Assembly: GCF_964340395.1 (NCBI RefSeq)
Contig: NC_135570.1
Span: 16,857,822 to 16,900,321, forward strand
DNA length: 42,500 bases
Direction of reading: 5' to 3'
From: Glandiceps talaboti
Taxonomy: Eukaryota > Hemichordata > Enteropneusta > Spengelidae
The position numbers and the translations under genes are program-made. The notes below the pieces were generated by a model. That model was not told where the DNA came from. It did no database searches and saw only the letters and a program-made list of their open reading frames with translations. Positions 11,411 through 21,772 of this stretch are shown piece by piece; position 1 is the first letter of the stretch; every line of letters begins with the position of its first letter.

Positions 11411-13576
11411 GACGATGACATCAGTACTCCATCAACTCATGTACAGTTTTACAAGAGATGATGACATTAGTACTCCATAGAGTCATGTACAGTTTTACTA
11501 GAGATGATGACATTAGTACTCCATTGACTCATGTACAGTTTTACTAGAGATGATGACATTAGTACTCCATCAACTAATGTACAATTTTACTAGAGATGAT
11601 GACATTAGTACTCCATTGACTAATGTACAGTTTTACAAGATATGATGACATTAGTACTCCATTGACTAATGTACAGTTTTACTAGAGATGATAACATTAG
11701 TACTCCATCGACTAATGTACAGTTTTACTAGAGATGATGACATTAGTACTCCATTGACTAATGTACAGTTTTACAAGAGATGATGACATTAGTACTCCAT
11801 TGACTAATGTACAGTTTTACAAGAGATGATGACATTGGTACTCCATCAACTAATGTACAGTTTTACTAGAGATGATGACATTAGTACTCCATTGACTAAT
11901 GTACAGTTTTACAAGAGATGATGACATTAGTACTCCATTGACTAATGTACAGTTTTACAAGAGATGATGACATTAATACTCCATCGACTAATGTACAGTT
12001 TTACTAGAGATGATGACATTAGTACTCCATTGACTAATGTACAGTTTTACAAGAGATGATGACATTAGTACTCCATTGACTAATGTACAGTTTTACTAGA
12101 GATGATGACATTAGTACTCCAAATACTAATGTACAGATTTACTAGAGATGATGACATTAGTACTCCATCGACTAATGTACAGTTTTACAAGAGATGATAA
12201 CATTAGTACTCCATCGACTAATGTACAGTTTTACAAGAGATGACGACATTAGTACTCCATTGACTAATGTACACTTTTACTAGAGATGATGACATTAGTA
12301 CTCCATTGACTAATGTACAGTTTTACAAGATATGATGACATTAGTACTCCATCGAGTCATGTACAGTTTTACTAGAGATGATGACATTAGTACTCCATCG
12401 AGTCATGTACAGTTTTACTAGAGATGATGACATTAGTACTCCATCGAGTCATGTACAGTTTTACTAGAGATGATGACATTAGTACTCCATCGAGTCATGT
12501 ACAGTTTTACTAGAGATGATGACATTAGTACTCCATCGACTAATGTACAGTTTTACTAGATATGATGACATTAGTACTCCATCGAGTCATGTACAGTTTT
12601 ACTAGAGATGATGACATTAGTACTCCATCGAGTCATGTACAGTTATACCAGTGATGATGATGTTAGTACTCCATCGACTAATGTACAGTTTCACTAGATA
12701 TGACATTAGTACTCCATCAAGTCATGTACAGTTTTACTAGAGATGATGACATTAGTACTCCATTGACTAATGTACAGATTTACTAGAGATGATGACATTA
12801 GTACTCCATTGACTAATGTACAGTTTTACTAGAGATGATGACATTAGTACTCCATCGACTAATGTACAGTTTTACTAGAGATGATGATATTAGTACTCCA
12901 TTGACTAATGTACAGTTTTACTAGAGATGATGACATTAGTACTCCATTGACTAATGTACAGTTTTACTAGAGATGATGATATTAGTACTCCATTGACTAA
13001 TGTACAGTTTTACTAGAGATGATGACATTAGTACTCCATTGACTAATGTACAGTTTTACAAGAGATGATGACATTAATACTCCATCGACTAATGTACAGT
13101 TTTACAAGAGATGATGACATTAGTACTCCATCAACTAATGTACAATTTTACTAGAGATGATGACATTAGTACTCCATCAACTAATGTACAGTTTTACTAG
13201 AGATGATGACATTAGTACTCCATTGACTAATGTACAGGTTTACAAGAGATGATGACATTAGTACTCCATTGACTAATGTACAGTTTTACTAGAGATGATG
13301 ACATTAGTACTCCATTGACTAATGTACAGTTTTACCAGAGATGATGGCATTTGTACTCCATTGACTAATGTACAGGTTTACAAGAGATGATGACATTAGT
13401 ACTCCATTGACTAATGTACAGTTTTACTAGAGATGATGACATTAGTACTCCATTGACTAATGTACAGTTTTACCAGAGATGATGGCATTTGTACTCCATT
13501 GACTAATGTACAGTTTTACTAGAGATGATGACATTAGTACTCCATTGACTAATGTACATACTTACTAGAGATGATG
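11411..13576. repeat. 46-bp minisatellite array, about 47 units
   Basis: The unit reads GATGATGACATTAGTACTCC, then ATTGACTAATGTACAG, then TTTTACTAGA. Main variants are CATCGA/CATTGA/CATCAA, CTAATGTAC/GTCATGTAC, and ACTAGA/ACAAGA. The array starts immediately after the divergent edge of the 26-bp array with no spacer. The GTCATGTAC variant clusters at about 12350-12660, showing local homogenisation. No coding potential. Confidence 0.96.
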
Positions 13577-13930
13577 TCGGGAATGTGCCAATCTAATCGT
13601 TGGGAGTTTTGGCCTTCACCTCAGTGAATGAGATCCACATACAGGTATTTGTCTATGCAGTGCCTTCACACACCTCCACATGGTGGTATTAGTGGGAAAT
13701 AACCAATGCCTTTAAAACTTTCAACATTGGTGGCAGCAGTAGGATTAAATACTTCTGACAGCATTTAACCACATATTGAATACTTTAACAGTGGAAGGTG
13801 CATGTTTTAGAGAAAGAAAGTTGAGGGAGGGCCAATTTTGAACATGATTGAATTGTGGGACTGACATATGTTACGTAACAGCCCGAGCATGCCCCCCCCC
13901 CCACCTCGTTATTACTTAACGCTCGCTTAG
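13577..13930. other. Unique spacer with a poly-C run
   Basis: About 350 bp of non-repetitive sequence between the 46-bp and first 33-bp arrays. A run of about 11-12 C lies at 13892-13903. A box GGTGGCAGCAGTAGGATT near 13730 looks like ordinary unique sequence. I see no gene, tRNA or splice pattern. Confidence 0.6.
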
Positions 13931-14450
13931 ATGTTTTGCAAACACATTGATCGTAACTGGTTAGCTGTTTGCAAACACATTGATCGTAACTGGTTATCTG
14001 TTTGCAAACACATTGATCGTAACTGGTTAGCTGTTTGCAAACACATTGATCGTAACTGGTTATCTGTTTGCAAACACATTGATCGTAACTGGTTATCTGT
14101 TTGCAAACACATTGATCGTAACTGGTTAGCTGTTTGCAAACACATTGATCGCAACTGGTTATCTGTTTGCAAACACATTGACCGCAACTGGTTAGCTGTT
14201 TGTCAATGCACTGATCCTAACTTATTAGATGTTTGCCTACACATTGATCGCAACTCGTTAGCTGCTTCCATCACATTGATCGTAACTGGTTAGATGTTCG
14301 CCAAGACATTGATCGTAAATAGCTGTTTCCCAACACATTGATCGTAACTAGTTAGCTATATGCCAACACATTGATCGTAACTAGTTAGCTATATGCCAAC
14401 ACATTGATCGTAACTAGTTAGCTGTTTCCCAACGTTGATCCTAACTGCTA
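13931..14450. repeat. 33-bp minisatellite A, about 16 units
   Basis: The unit is TGCAAACACATTGATCGTAA followed by CTGGTTAGCTGTT. Each unit junction creates TGTTTGCAAACA, a perfect 12-bp palindrome. The first eight or nine units are nearly identical; those after about 14200 are degenerate and vary in length. Because 33 is divisible by three, both strands show open frames (plus: CKHIDRNWLAV per unit; minus: SMCLQTDNQLR per unit). They have no supporting context and are treated as non-coding. Confidence 0.95.
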
Positions 14451-17400
14451 ACCAGTGAACGGGACGGTACACAGTCATTACCACCATAGACAGTGGAGGG
14501 GACACAGTCATTACCACCATAGACAGTGCAGGGGACACTGTCATTATCTCCATAGGCAGTGGAGGAGACACAGTCAGTACCAGCATAGATAGTGGAAGGG
14601 ATCGACACCATCATTACCACCATAGAGAGTGGAGGGGACACTGTCATTGCCACCATAGATAGTGGAGGGGACACTGTCATTACCAGCATAGACAGTGGAG
14701 GGGACACTGTCATTACCAGCATAGACAGTGGAGGGGACACTGTCATTACCACCATAGGCAGTGGAGGGGACACTGTCATTACCAACATAGACAGTGGAGG
14801 GGACACTGTCATTACCACCATAGACAGTGGAGGTGACACGTACTGTCATTACCACCATAGACAGTGCAGGGGACAGTCATTACCACCATAGATAGTGGAG
14901 GTGACACTCATTACCACCATAGACAGTGGTGGTGACACTGTCATTACCACCATAGATAGTGGAGGTGACACTGTCATTACCACCATAGACAGTGCAGGGG
15001 ACAGTCATTACCACCATAGATAGTGGAGGGGACACTGTCATTACCACCATAGACAGTGGAGGGGACACTGTCATTACCACCATAGACAGTGGAGGTGACA
15101 CTCTCATTACCAGCATAGATAGTGGAGCTCGGCCGGGATACTGTCATTACCAGCATAGATAGTGGAGGGGACGCTGTCATTACCACCATAGGCAGTGGAG
15201 GGGACACACTCATTATTATCATAGATAGTGGAGGTGACACTGTCATTACCAGCATAGACAGTGGAGGGGACACTGTCATTACCACCATAGACAGTGGAGG
15301 TGACACTGTCATTACCACCATAGATAGTAGAGGGGACACTGTCATTACCACCATAGACAGTAGAGGGGACGCTGTCATTACCACCATAGACAGTAGAGGG
15401 GACGCTGTCATTACCACCATAGACAGTGGAGGGGACACTGTCATTACCACCATAGACAGTGGAGGTGATGCTGTCATTACCGCCATAGACAGTGGAGGTG
15501 ACACTGTCATTACCACCATAGATAGTGGAGGGGACACTGTCATTACCACCATAGACAGTAGAGGGGACGCTGTCATTACCACCATAGACAGTGGAGGGGA
15601 CACTGTCATTACCACCATAGACAGTGGAGGTGACACTGTCATTACCACCATAGATAGTGGAGGGGACACTGTCATTACCACCATAGACAGTAGAGGGGAC
15701 GCTGTCATTACCACCATAGACAGTAGAGGGGACGCTGTCATTACCACCATAGACAGTGGAGGGGACACTGTCATTACCACCATAGACAGTGGAGGTGATG
15801 CTGTCATTACCGCCATAGATAGTGGAGGGGACACTGTCATTACCACCATAGGCAGTGGAGGTGACACTGTCATTACCACCATAGACAGTGGAGGGGACAC
15901 TGTCATTGCCAGCATAGACAGTGCAGGGGACACTGTCATTACCACCATAGACAGTGGAGGTGACACTGTCATTACCACCATAGACAGTGGAGGTGACACT
16001 GTCATTACCACCATAGACAGTGGAGGGGACGCTGTCATTACCACCATAGGCAGTGGAGGGGACGCTGTCATTACCACCATAGACAGTGCAGGGGACACTG
16101 TCATTACCACCATAGACAGTGGAGGGGACGCTGTCATTACCACCATAGGCAGTGGAGGGGACGCTGTCATTACCACCATAGACAGTGGAGGGGACACTGT
16201 CATTACCACCATAGACAGTGCAGGGGACACTATCATTACCGCCATAGACAGTGGAGGGGACGCTGTCATTACCACCATAGACAGTGGAGGGGACACCATC
16301 ATTACCACCATAGAGAGTGGAGGGGACACTGTCATTACCGCCATAGACAGTGGAGGGGACACTGTCATTACCACCATAGACAATGGAGGGGACATTGTCA
16401 TTACCACCATAGACAGTGGAGGGAACACTGTCATTACCGCCATAGACAGTGGAGGGGACGCTGTCATTACCGCCATAGACAGTGGAGGGGACGCTGTCAT
16501 TACCATCATAGATAGTGGAGGGGACACTGTCATTACCACCATAGACAGTGGAGGGGACACTGTCATTACCACCATAGACAATGGAGGGGACACTGTCATT
16601 ACCATCATAGACAGTGGAGGGAACACTGTCATTACCGCCATAGACAGTGGAGGGGACGCTGTCATTACCGCCATAGACAGTGGAGGGGACGCTGTCATTA
16701 CCGCCATAGACAGTGCAGGGAACACTGTCATTACCGCCATAGACAGTGGAGGGGACGCTGTCATTACCGCCATAGACAGTGGAGGGGATACTGTCATTAC
16801 CACCATAGACAGTGGAGGGGACGCTGTCATTACCGCCATAGACAGTGCAGGGAACACTGTCATTACCGCCATAGACAGTGGAGGGGACGCTGTCATTACC
16901 GCCATAGACAGTGGAGGGGATACTGTCATTACCACCATAGACAGTGGAGGGGACACTGTCATTACCATCATAGACAGTGGAGGGAACACTGTCATTACCG
17001 CCATAGACAGTGGAGGGGACGCTGTCATTACCACCATAGACAGTGGAGGTGACACTGTCATTACCACCATAGACAGTGGAGGGGACACTGTCATTACCAC
17101 CATAGACAGTGCAGGGGACACTGTCATTACCACCATAGACAGTGGAGGTGACACTGTCATTACCACCATAGATAGTGCAGGGGACACTGTCATTACCACC
17201 ATAGACAGTGGAGGTGACACTGTCATTACCACCATAGATAGTGCAGGGGACACTGTCATTACCACCATAGACAGTGGAGGTGACACTGTCATTACCACCA
17301 TAGACAGTGGAGGGGACACTGTCATTACCACCATAGATAGTGCAGGGGACACTGTTATTACCACCATAGACAGTGGAGGGGACACTGTCATTACCACCAT

Positions 17401-17985
17401 AGACAGTGGAGGGGACACTGTCATTACCACCATAGATAGTGCAGGGGACACTGTCATTACCACCATAGATAGTGGAGGGGACACTGTCATTGCCAGCATA
17501 GACAGTGGAGGGGACACTGTCATTACCACCATAGACAGTGGAGGGGACACTGTCATTGCCAGCATAGACAGTGGAGGGGACACTGTCATTACCACCATAG
17601 ACAGTGGAGGGGACACTGTCATTACCATCATAGATAGTGCAGGGGACACTGTCATTGACATCATAGATAGTGGAGGGGACACTGTCATTACCACCATGGA
17701 CAGTGGAGGTGACACTGTCATTACCACCATAGACAGTGCAGGGGACACTGTCATTACCAGCATGGATAGTGGAGGTGACACTGTCATTACCACCATAGAC
17801 AGTGGAGGAGACACAGTCAGTACCAGCATCGACAGTGGAGGTGACACTGTCATTACCACCATAGATAGTGGAGGGGACACTCTCATTACCACCATAGACA
17901 GTGGAGGGGACACTATCATTACATCCATAGACAGTGGAGGTGACACTGTCATTACCACCATAGATAGTGGAGGGGACACTGTCAT

Positions 17986-18018
17986 TACCACCACCACCAC
18001 CACCACCACCACCACCAC
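17986..18018. repeat. (ACC)n triplet run inside minisatellite B
   Basis: About 11 ACC triplets, apparently grown from the ACCACC word that is part of every 33-bp unit. The run lies immediately before the only inverted copy of the unit, at the point where the regular array is broken. Confidence 0.95.
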
Positions 18019-18040
18019 GACTGTCTATGGTGGTAATGAC
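18019..18040 (-). repeat. Inverted copy of the minisatellite B unit
   Basis: The sequence ACTGTCTATGGTGGTAATGA here is the reverse complement of the array consensus, matching at 21 of 22 positions when one more base each side is included. All other units I checked in the 3.9-kb array point the other way. With the neighbouring forward unit it forms a fold-back structure. Confidence 0.9.
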
Positions 18041-18395
18041 TGTGGAAAGTGGAGGGGACACAGTCACTTCCGCCATAGACAGTGGAGGTGACACTGTCAT
18101 TACAACCATTTGACAGTGGAGGGGACAATGTCATTACCACCATAGACAGTGGAGGTGACACTGTCATTACCACCATAGACAGTGGAGGTGACACTGTCAT
18201 TGCCACCATGGACAGTGGAGGTGACACTGTCATTGCCACCATGGACAGTGGAGGTGACACTGTCATTGCCACCATAGACAGTGGAGGTGACACTGTCATT
18301 ACCACCATAGATAGTGGAGGTGACACTGTCATTACCATCATAGACATTGGAGGGGACACAGTCATTACCACAATAGACAGTGGAGGGGATTATAC

Positions 18396-19061
18396 TGTTT
18401 ATGCTACAACACGCTTCGTAGATTATGAAAAACAAAATAGACAATCGCCATATTTTCGGTTAGCAATTAGTGAAACACCACAATCACATACAAATTTTCT
18501 TCTGTACATCAAAGTTTTAGTGCGTCGTACGATTTTTACGCCGTCTTTAAACTGTTATAGTGCATATAAAACTTTAACTAGCCTAGCCGACTATGTTAAC
18601 ACGTGATCGATTATGTTTATGTCAAATTGTTTGTAGAAGTTCATAGAAACTAGCTACGACAGCTGCATGTCAGACATTTCATCTCAGCTTAACTCGTTGT
18701 GTCAATTTTGTTCTTGTGGTTATTTGGATAAGAGATAATCATTGAGTTAGGATTACCTTTGATCTGAAAGCCATTATATGGCCTGTATTCAACTCCAATC
18801 TGTCCTATATTTACTTGACCTTCATTTAAGCATACTATAAAAGCTCGTAAAAAGACTTTCGCATGAAAAAAATTGAATAACAATGCTGCAAAAGAGTCGT
18901 ATTAATAGTTCAATCTTTTAATTTGTCTCTCTTTCTCAGACTGAATGACACTTTTTTAAATTCGGCGTCGGATCATACCCGAGCACACTCTTTGTTGATT
19001 CGTTGATAATCTCACCGCTACAGAACGATGCAAGTTTTAGAATTATGTTCAGTCATGAAGG
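18396..19061. other. Unique AT-rich spacer
   Basis: About 665 bp of non-repetitive DNA between minisatellite B and the pentanucleotide domain. Short open frames on both strands lack any recognisable motif. No RNA gene or regulatory element can be named with support. Confidence 0.55.
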
Positions 19062-20577
19062 TGGTATGGTATGGTATGGTATGATATGGTATGGTATGGT
19101 ATGGTACGGTATGGTACGGTAGAGTACGGTACAGTACAGTACAGTACAGTACAGTACAGTACAGTACAGTACAGTATGGTGTGGTGTGGTATGGTATGGT
19201 ATGGTACGGTACAGTACAGTACACTACAGTACAGTACAGTATGATATGGTATGGTATGGTATGGTATGGTATGGTATGGTACGGTACAGTAAAGTACACT
19301 ACAGTACAGTACAGTACAGTATGATATGGTATGGTATGGTATGGTATGGTATGGTATGGTATGGTACGGTACAGTACAGTACAGTACAGTACAGTACAGT
19401 ACAGTACAGTACAGTACAGTACAGTACAGTAAAGTACAGTACAGTGTGGTGTGGTATGGTATGGCATGGCATGGCATGTTATGGTATGGTATGGTATGGT
19501 ACGGTACAGTACAGTACAGTACAGTACAGTACAGTACAGTACAGTACAGTGCAGTGCAGTGCAGTGCAGTGCAGTGCAGTGCAGTGCAGTGTAGTGTAGT
19601 GTACAGTAAAGTACAGTATTGTATATTATAGTATAGTATAGTATAGTATAGTGTAGTACAGTACAGTACAGTACAGTACAGTATAGTATAGTGTAGTATA
19701 GTATAGTATAGTAAAGTATAGTATATTATTAGTATAGTACAGTATAGTACATTATTAGTATAGTACAGTATAGTATAGTATTAGTATAGTACAGTATAGT
19801 ATAGTATAGTATTAGTATAGTATTAGTATAGTATTAGTATAGTATAGTATAGTAAAGTATAGTATATTATTAGTATAGTACAGTATAGTACATTATTAGT
19901 ATAGTACAGTATAGTATAGTATAGTATAGTATAGTATAGTATAGTATAGTATAGTATAGTATAGTATAGTATAGTACATTATTAGTATAGTACAGTATAG
20001 TATAGTATTAGTATAGTATAGTATAGTATAGTATAGTATAGTATTAGTATAGTACAGTATAGTATAGTATTAGCATAGTATATTATTAGTATTAGTACAG
20101 TATAGTATAGTATAGTATAGTATAGTATAGTATAGTATAGTTTAGTATAGTATAGTATAGTATAGTATAGTATAGTATAGTATAGTATAGTACAGTATCG
20201 TATAGTATTAGTACAGTATAGTATGGTATAGTATAGTACAGTATAGTATAGTATAGTATAGTATAGTATAGTATAGTATAGTATAGTATAGTATAGTATA
20301 GTATAGTATAGTATTAGTATAGTACAGTACAGTACAGTATAGTATAGTACAGTATAGTATAGTATAGTATTAGTATAGTACAGTACAGTACAGTACAGTA
20401 TAGTATTAGTATAGTATAGTATAGTATAGTATAGTATAGTATAGTATAGTATTAGTATAGTACAGTACAGTACAGTACAGTACAGTATAGTATAGTATAG
20501 TATAGCATAGTATAGTACAGTATAGTATAGTATAGTATTAGTATAGTACAGTACAGTACAGTATAGTATAGTATAGT
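19062..20577. repeat. Pentanucleotide repeat domain (ATGGT / ACAGT / GCAGT / ATAGT)
   Basis: About 1.5 kb of 5-bp repeats of form NNRGT. The left half (19062-19620) alternates blocks of ATGGT and ACAGT, with GCAGT near 19550-19590. The right half (about 19620-20577) is mainly ATAGT with ACAGT and 6-bp ATTAGT units. ATGGT-to-ACAGT junctions mostly pass through one ACGGT unit, for example near 19203, 19279, 19365 and 19499. Frames rich in Tyr, Val, Cys and Thr are artefacts of the 15-bp codon period. Confidence 0.97.
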
Positions 20578-21626
20578 TTTAGTTTATTTGACATAAAACA
20601 ATGTAAAAAAAATACATTATACAGAAACAAATACAGAAACAAGAAAAACAAAAATAACAGGTTTATGTAAGGATTTTCGTAGCCCCCCCCCCCCCCCGAC
20701 TACACAGAATTATGTATTTGCAATTACACGGTAACCCTCCCCTCCCTCTAAACACACCGCATCGTCGAGATGTGCAATTGTATGGTACATTAATTACACT
20801 GATTACATTGTAATAACAGCTGTAAGCTGTATACTCGGTGATACTTAGCCAGCAGTGACTCCCGCAGTGATTAAATCGTGGTTTGGTCTGAAACAGCTAG
20901 TATCCCCGTGATCGCTAGTTGGGGAGGGTATGTGAGGGGGTGTCCCCTTCCCACAGTCAGCATTTTGTTTTTGAAAATAAAAGACATGTTGAGGCCATTT
21001 ATAGGCATACTATTTCAAACCATACACATTATTGAAAGCCCTAAAGTACTTGAATATTGTCTTCAATACCCAACTATAATCTCCAATACGTTATATGACT
21101 ATATTGGCTACACTTTAACATATAAAGAGATCTTAATGTACACACAAACACAGCCCCATAGCCGTCTTCCGCCTTGTAAAATAAGGCTTAAGAACTTAAT
21201 GCGGCGAACCCGCACGAAACTTTGTAACTGTACTCAGAAAGTAGGAGAGGTGCTTCGGGATTATATTTTATTTTATTTTATCTTTAAAATGTTTTAATTA
21301 GTATTGTTTTTATTTTTGAAAAGTATTGCTTCGACCCAAACAAACAGTCATACATGAAGGTCAAGAAGACAAAGAAATTCGTATCTTTTTGTTATAAATA
21401 CACATTGTTTTGATTTTGCCCCAGTAAACGAACATAGTTCAAATCATGATGAATTTGGTTCAAATCACGCGCAAAATATTTCATGGCAGCCCTTCAGACC
21501 ATGAAATATCGGGCATGATACCGTCTTGTTTATGACTCGAAATCAATTAAAAACAGAAAAGACTGAACAAGCGACCGAAAAGGACTCTCATTTGAATTGC
21601 AAATCATTTGTAGCCACAAAGCTTAA
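20578..21626. other. Unique region with poly-C run; possible LINE 3' end on the minus strand
   Basis: On the minus strand the segment 20580-20640 reads as a T-rich stretch followed by CAAATAAACTAAAAC and then the (ACTAT)n pentamer. This resembles a retroelement 3' UTR with an AATAAA signal and a short-repeat tail (inference). A run of about 15 C lies near 20683-20697. A 139-codon plus-strand frame (20878-21297) begins with GTG, has no recognisable motif, and is not called. The rest is AT-rich with no visible gene. Confidence 0.45.
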
Positions 21627-21707
21627 AGGAAGGTAATGTGCCGGAAAGTAATGTACCGAAAGGCAATGTACCGGAAAGTAATGTACCGAAAGGCAATGTA
21701 CCGGAAG
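21627..21707. repeat. 15-bp short tandem repeat (about 5 copies)
   Basis: Alternating GGAAAGTAATGTACC and GAAAGGCAATGTACC units, giving a 30-bp dimeric pattern. Ends at GGAAGGGATGC. Non-coding. Confidence 0.9.
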
Positions 21708-21772
21708 GGATGCAGGATTATTTCTTTCTTCAATTCTTCCTAGGTTTCCTCTTTGTCTTTTAGGTTTTATTG

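Larger units (their letters stand above)
14470..18395. repeat. 33-bp minisatellite B, about 119 units
   Basis: The unit is GTCATTACCACCATAGACAG followed by TGGAGGGGACACT. Within it GACAGTG and CACTGTC are perfect inverted repeats around a 7-base GAGGGGA loop, so each copy can form a small hairpin. Common variants are GAC/GAT, GGA/GCA/AGA, GGG/GGT, ACT/GCT and ACC/AGC/GCC/ATC. Three of six frames lack stops in the consensus, giving about 1000-codon frames at 15122-18091 (plus, DSGGDTVITTI per unit), 14977-18018 (minus, SPPLSMVVMTV) and 15107-18109 (minus, PSTVYGGNDSV). Nothing distinguishes one frame as coding. An (ACC)n run and an inverted unit interrupt the array at 17986-18040. Confidence 0.97.

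Noticed and set aside
13927-14293. 11-residue repeat proteins in minisatellite A, both strands
   Set aside because: Open on both strands only because the unit is 33 bp; frames break as units degenerate.
20878-21297. 139-codon plus-strand frame
   Set aside because: Starts with GTG, the first in-frame ATG is internal, composition is AT-rich, and no motif or splice context is visible.
21446-21466. tRNA B-box-like word GGTTCAAATC
   Set aside because: No A box or cloverleaf partner sequence at the proper distance upstream.
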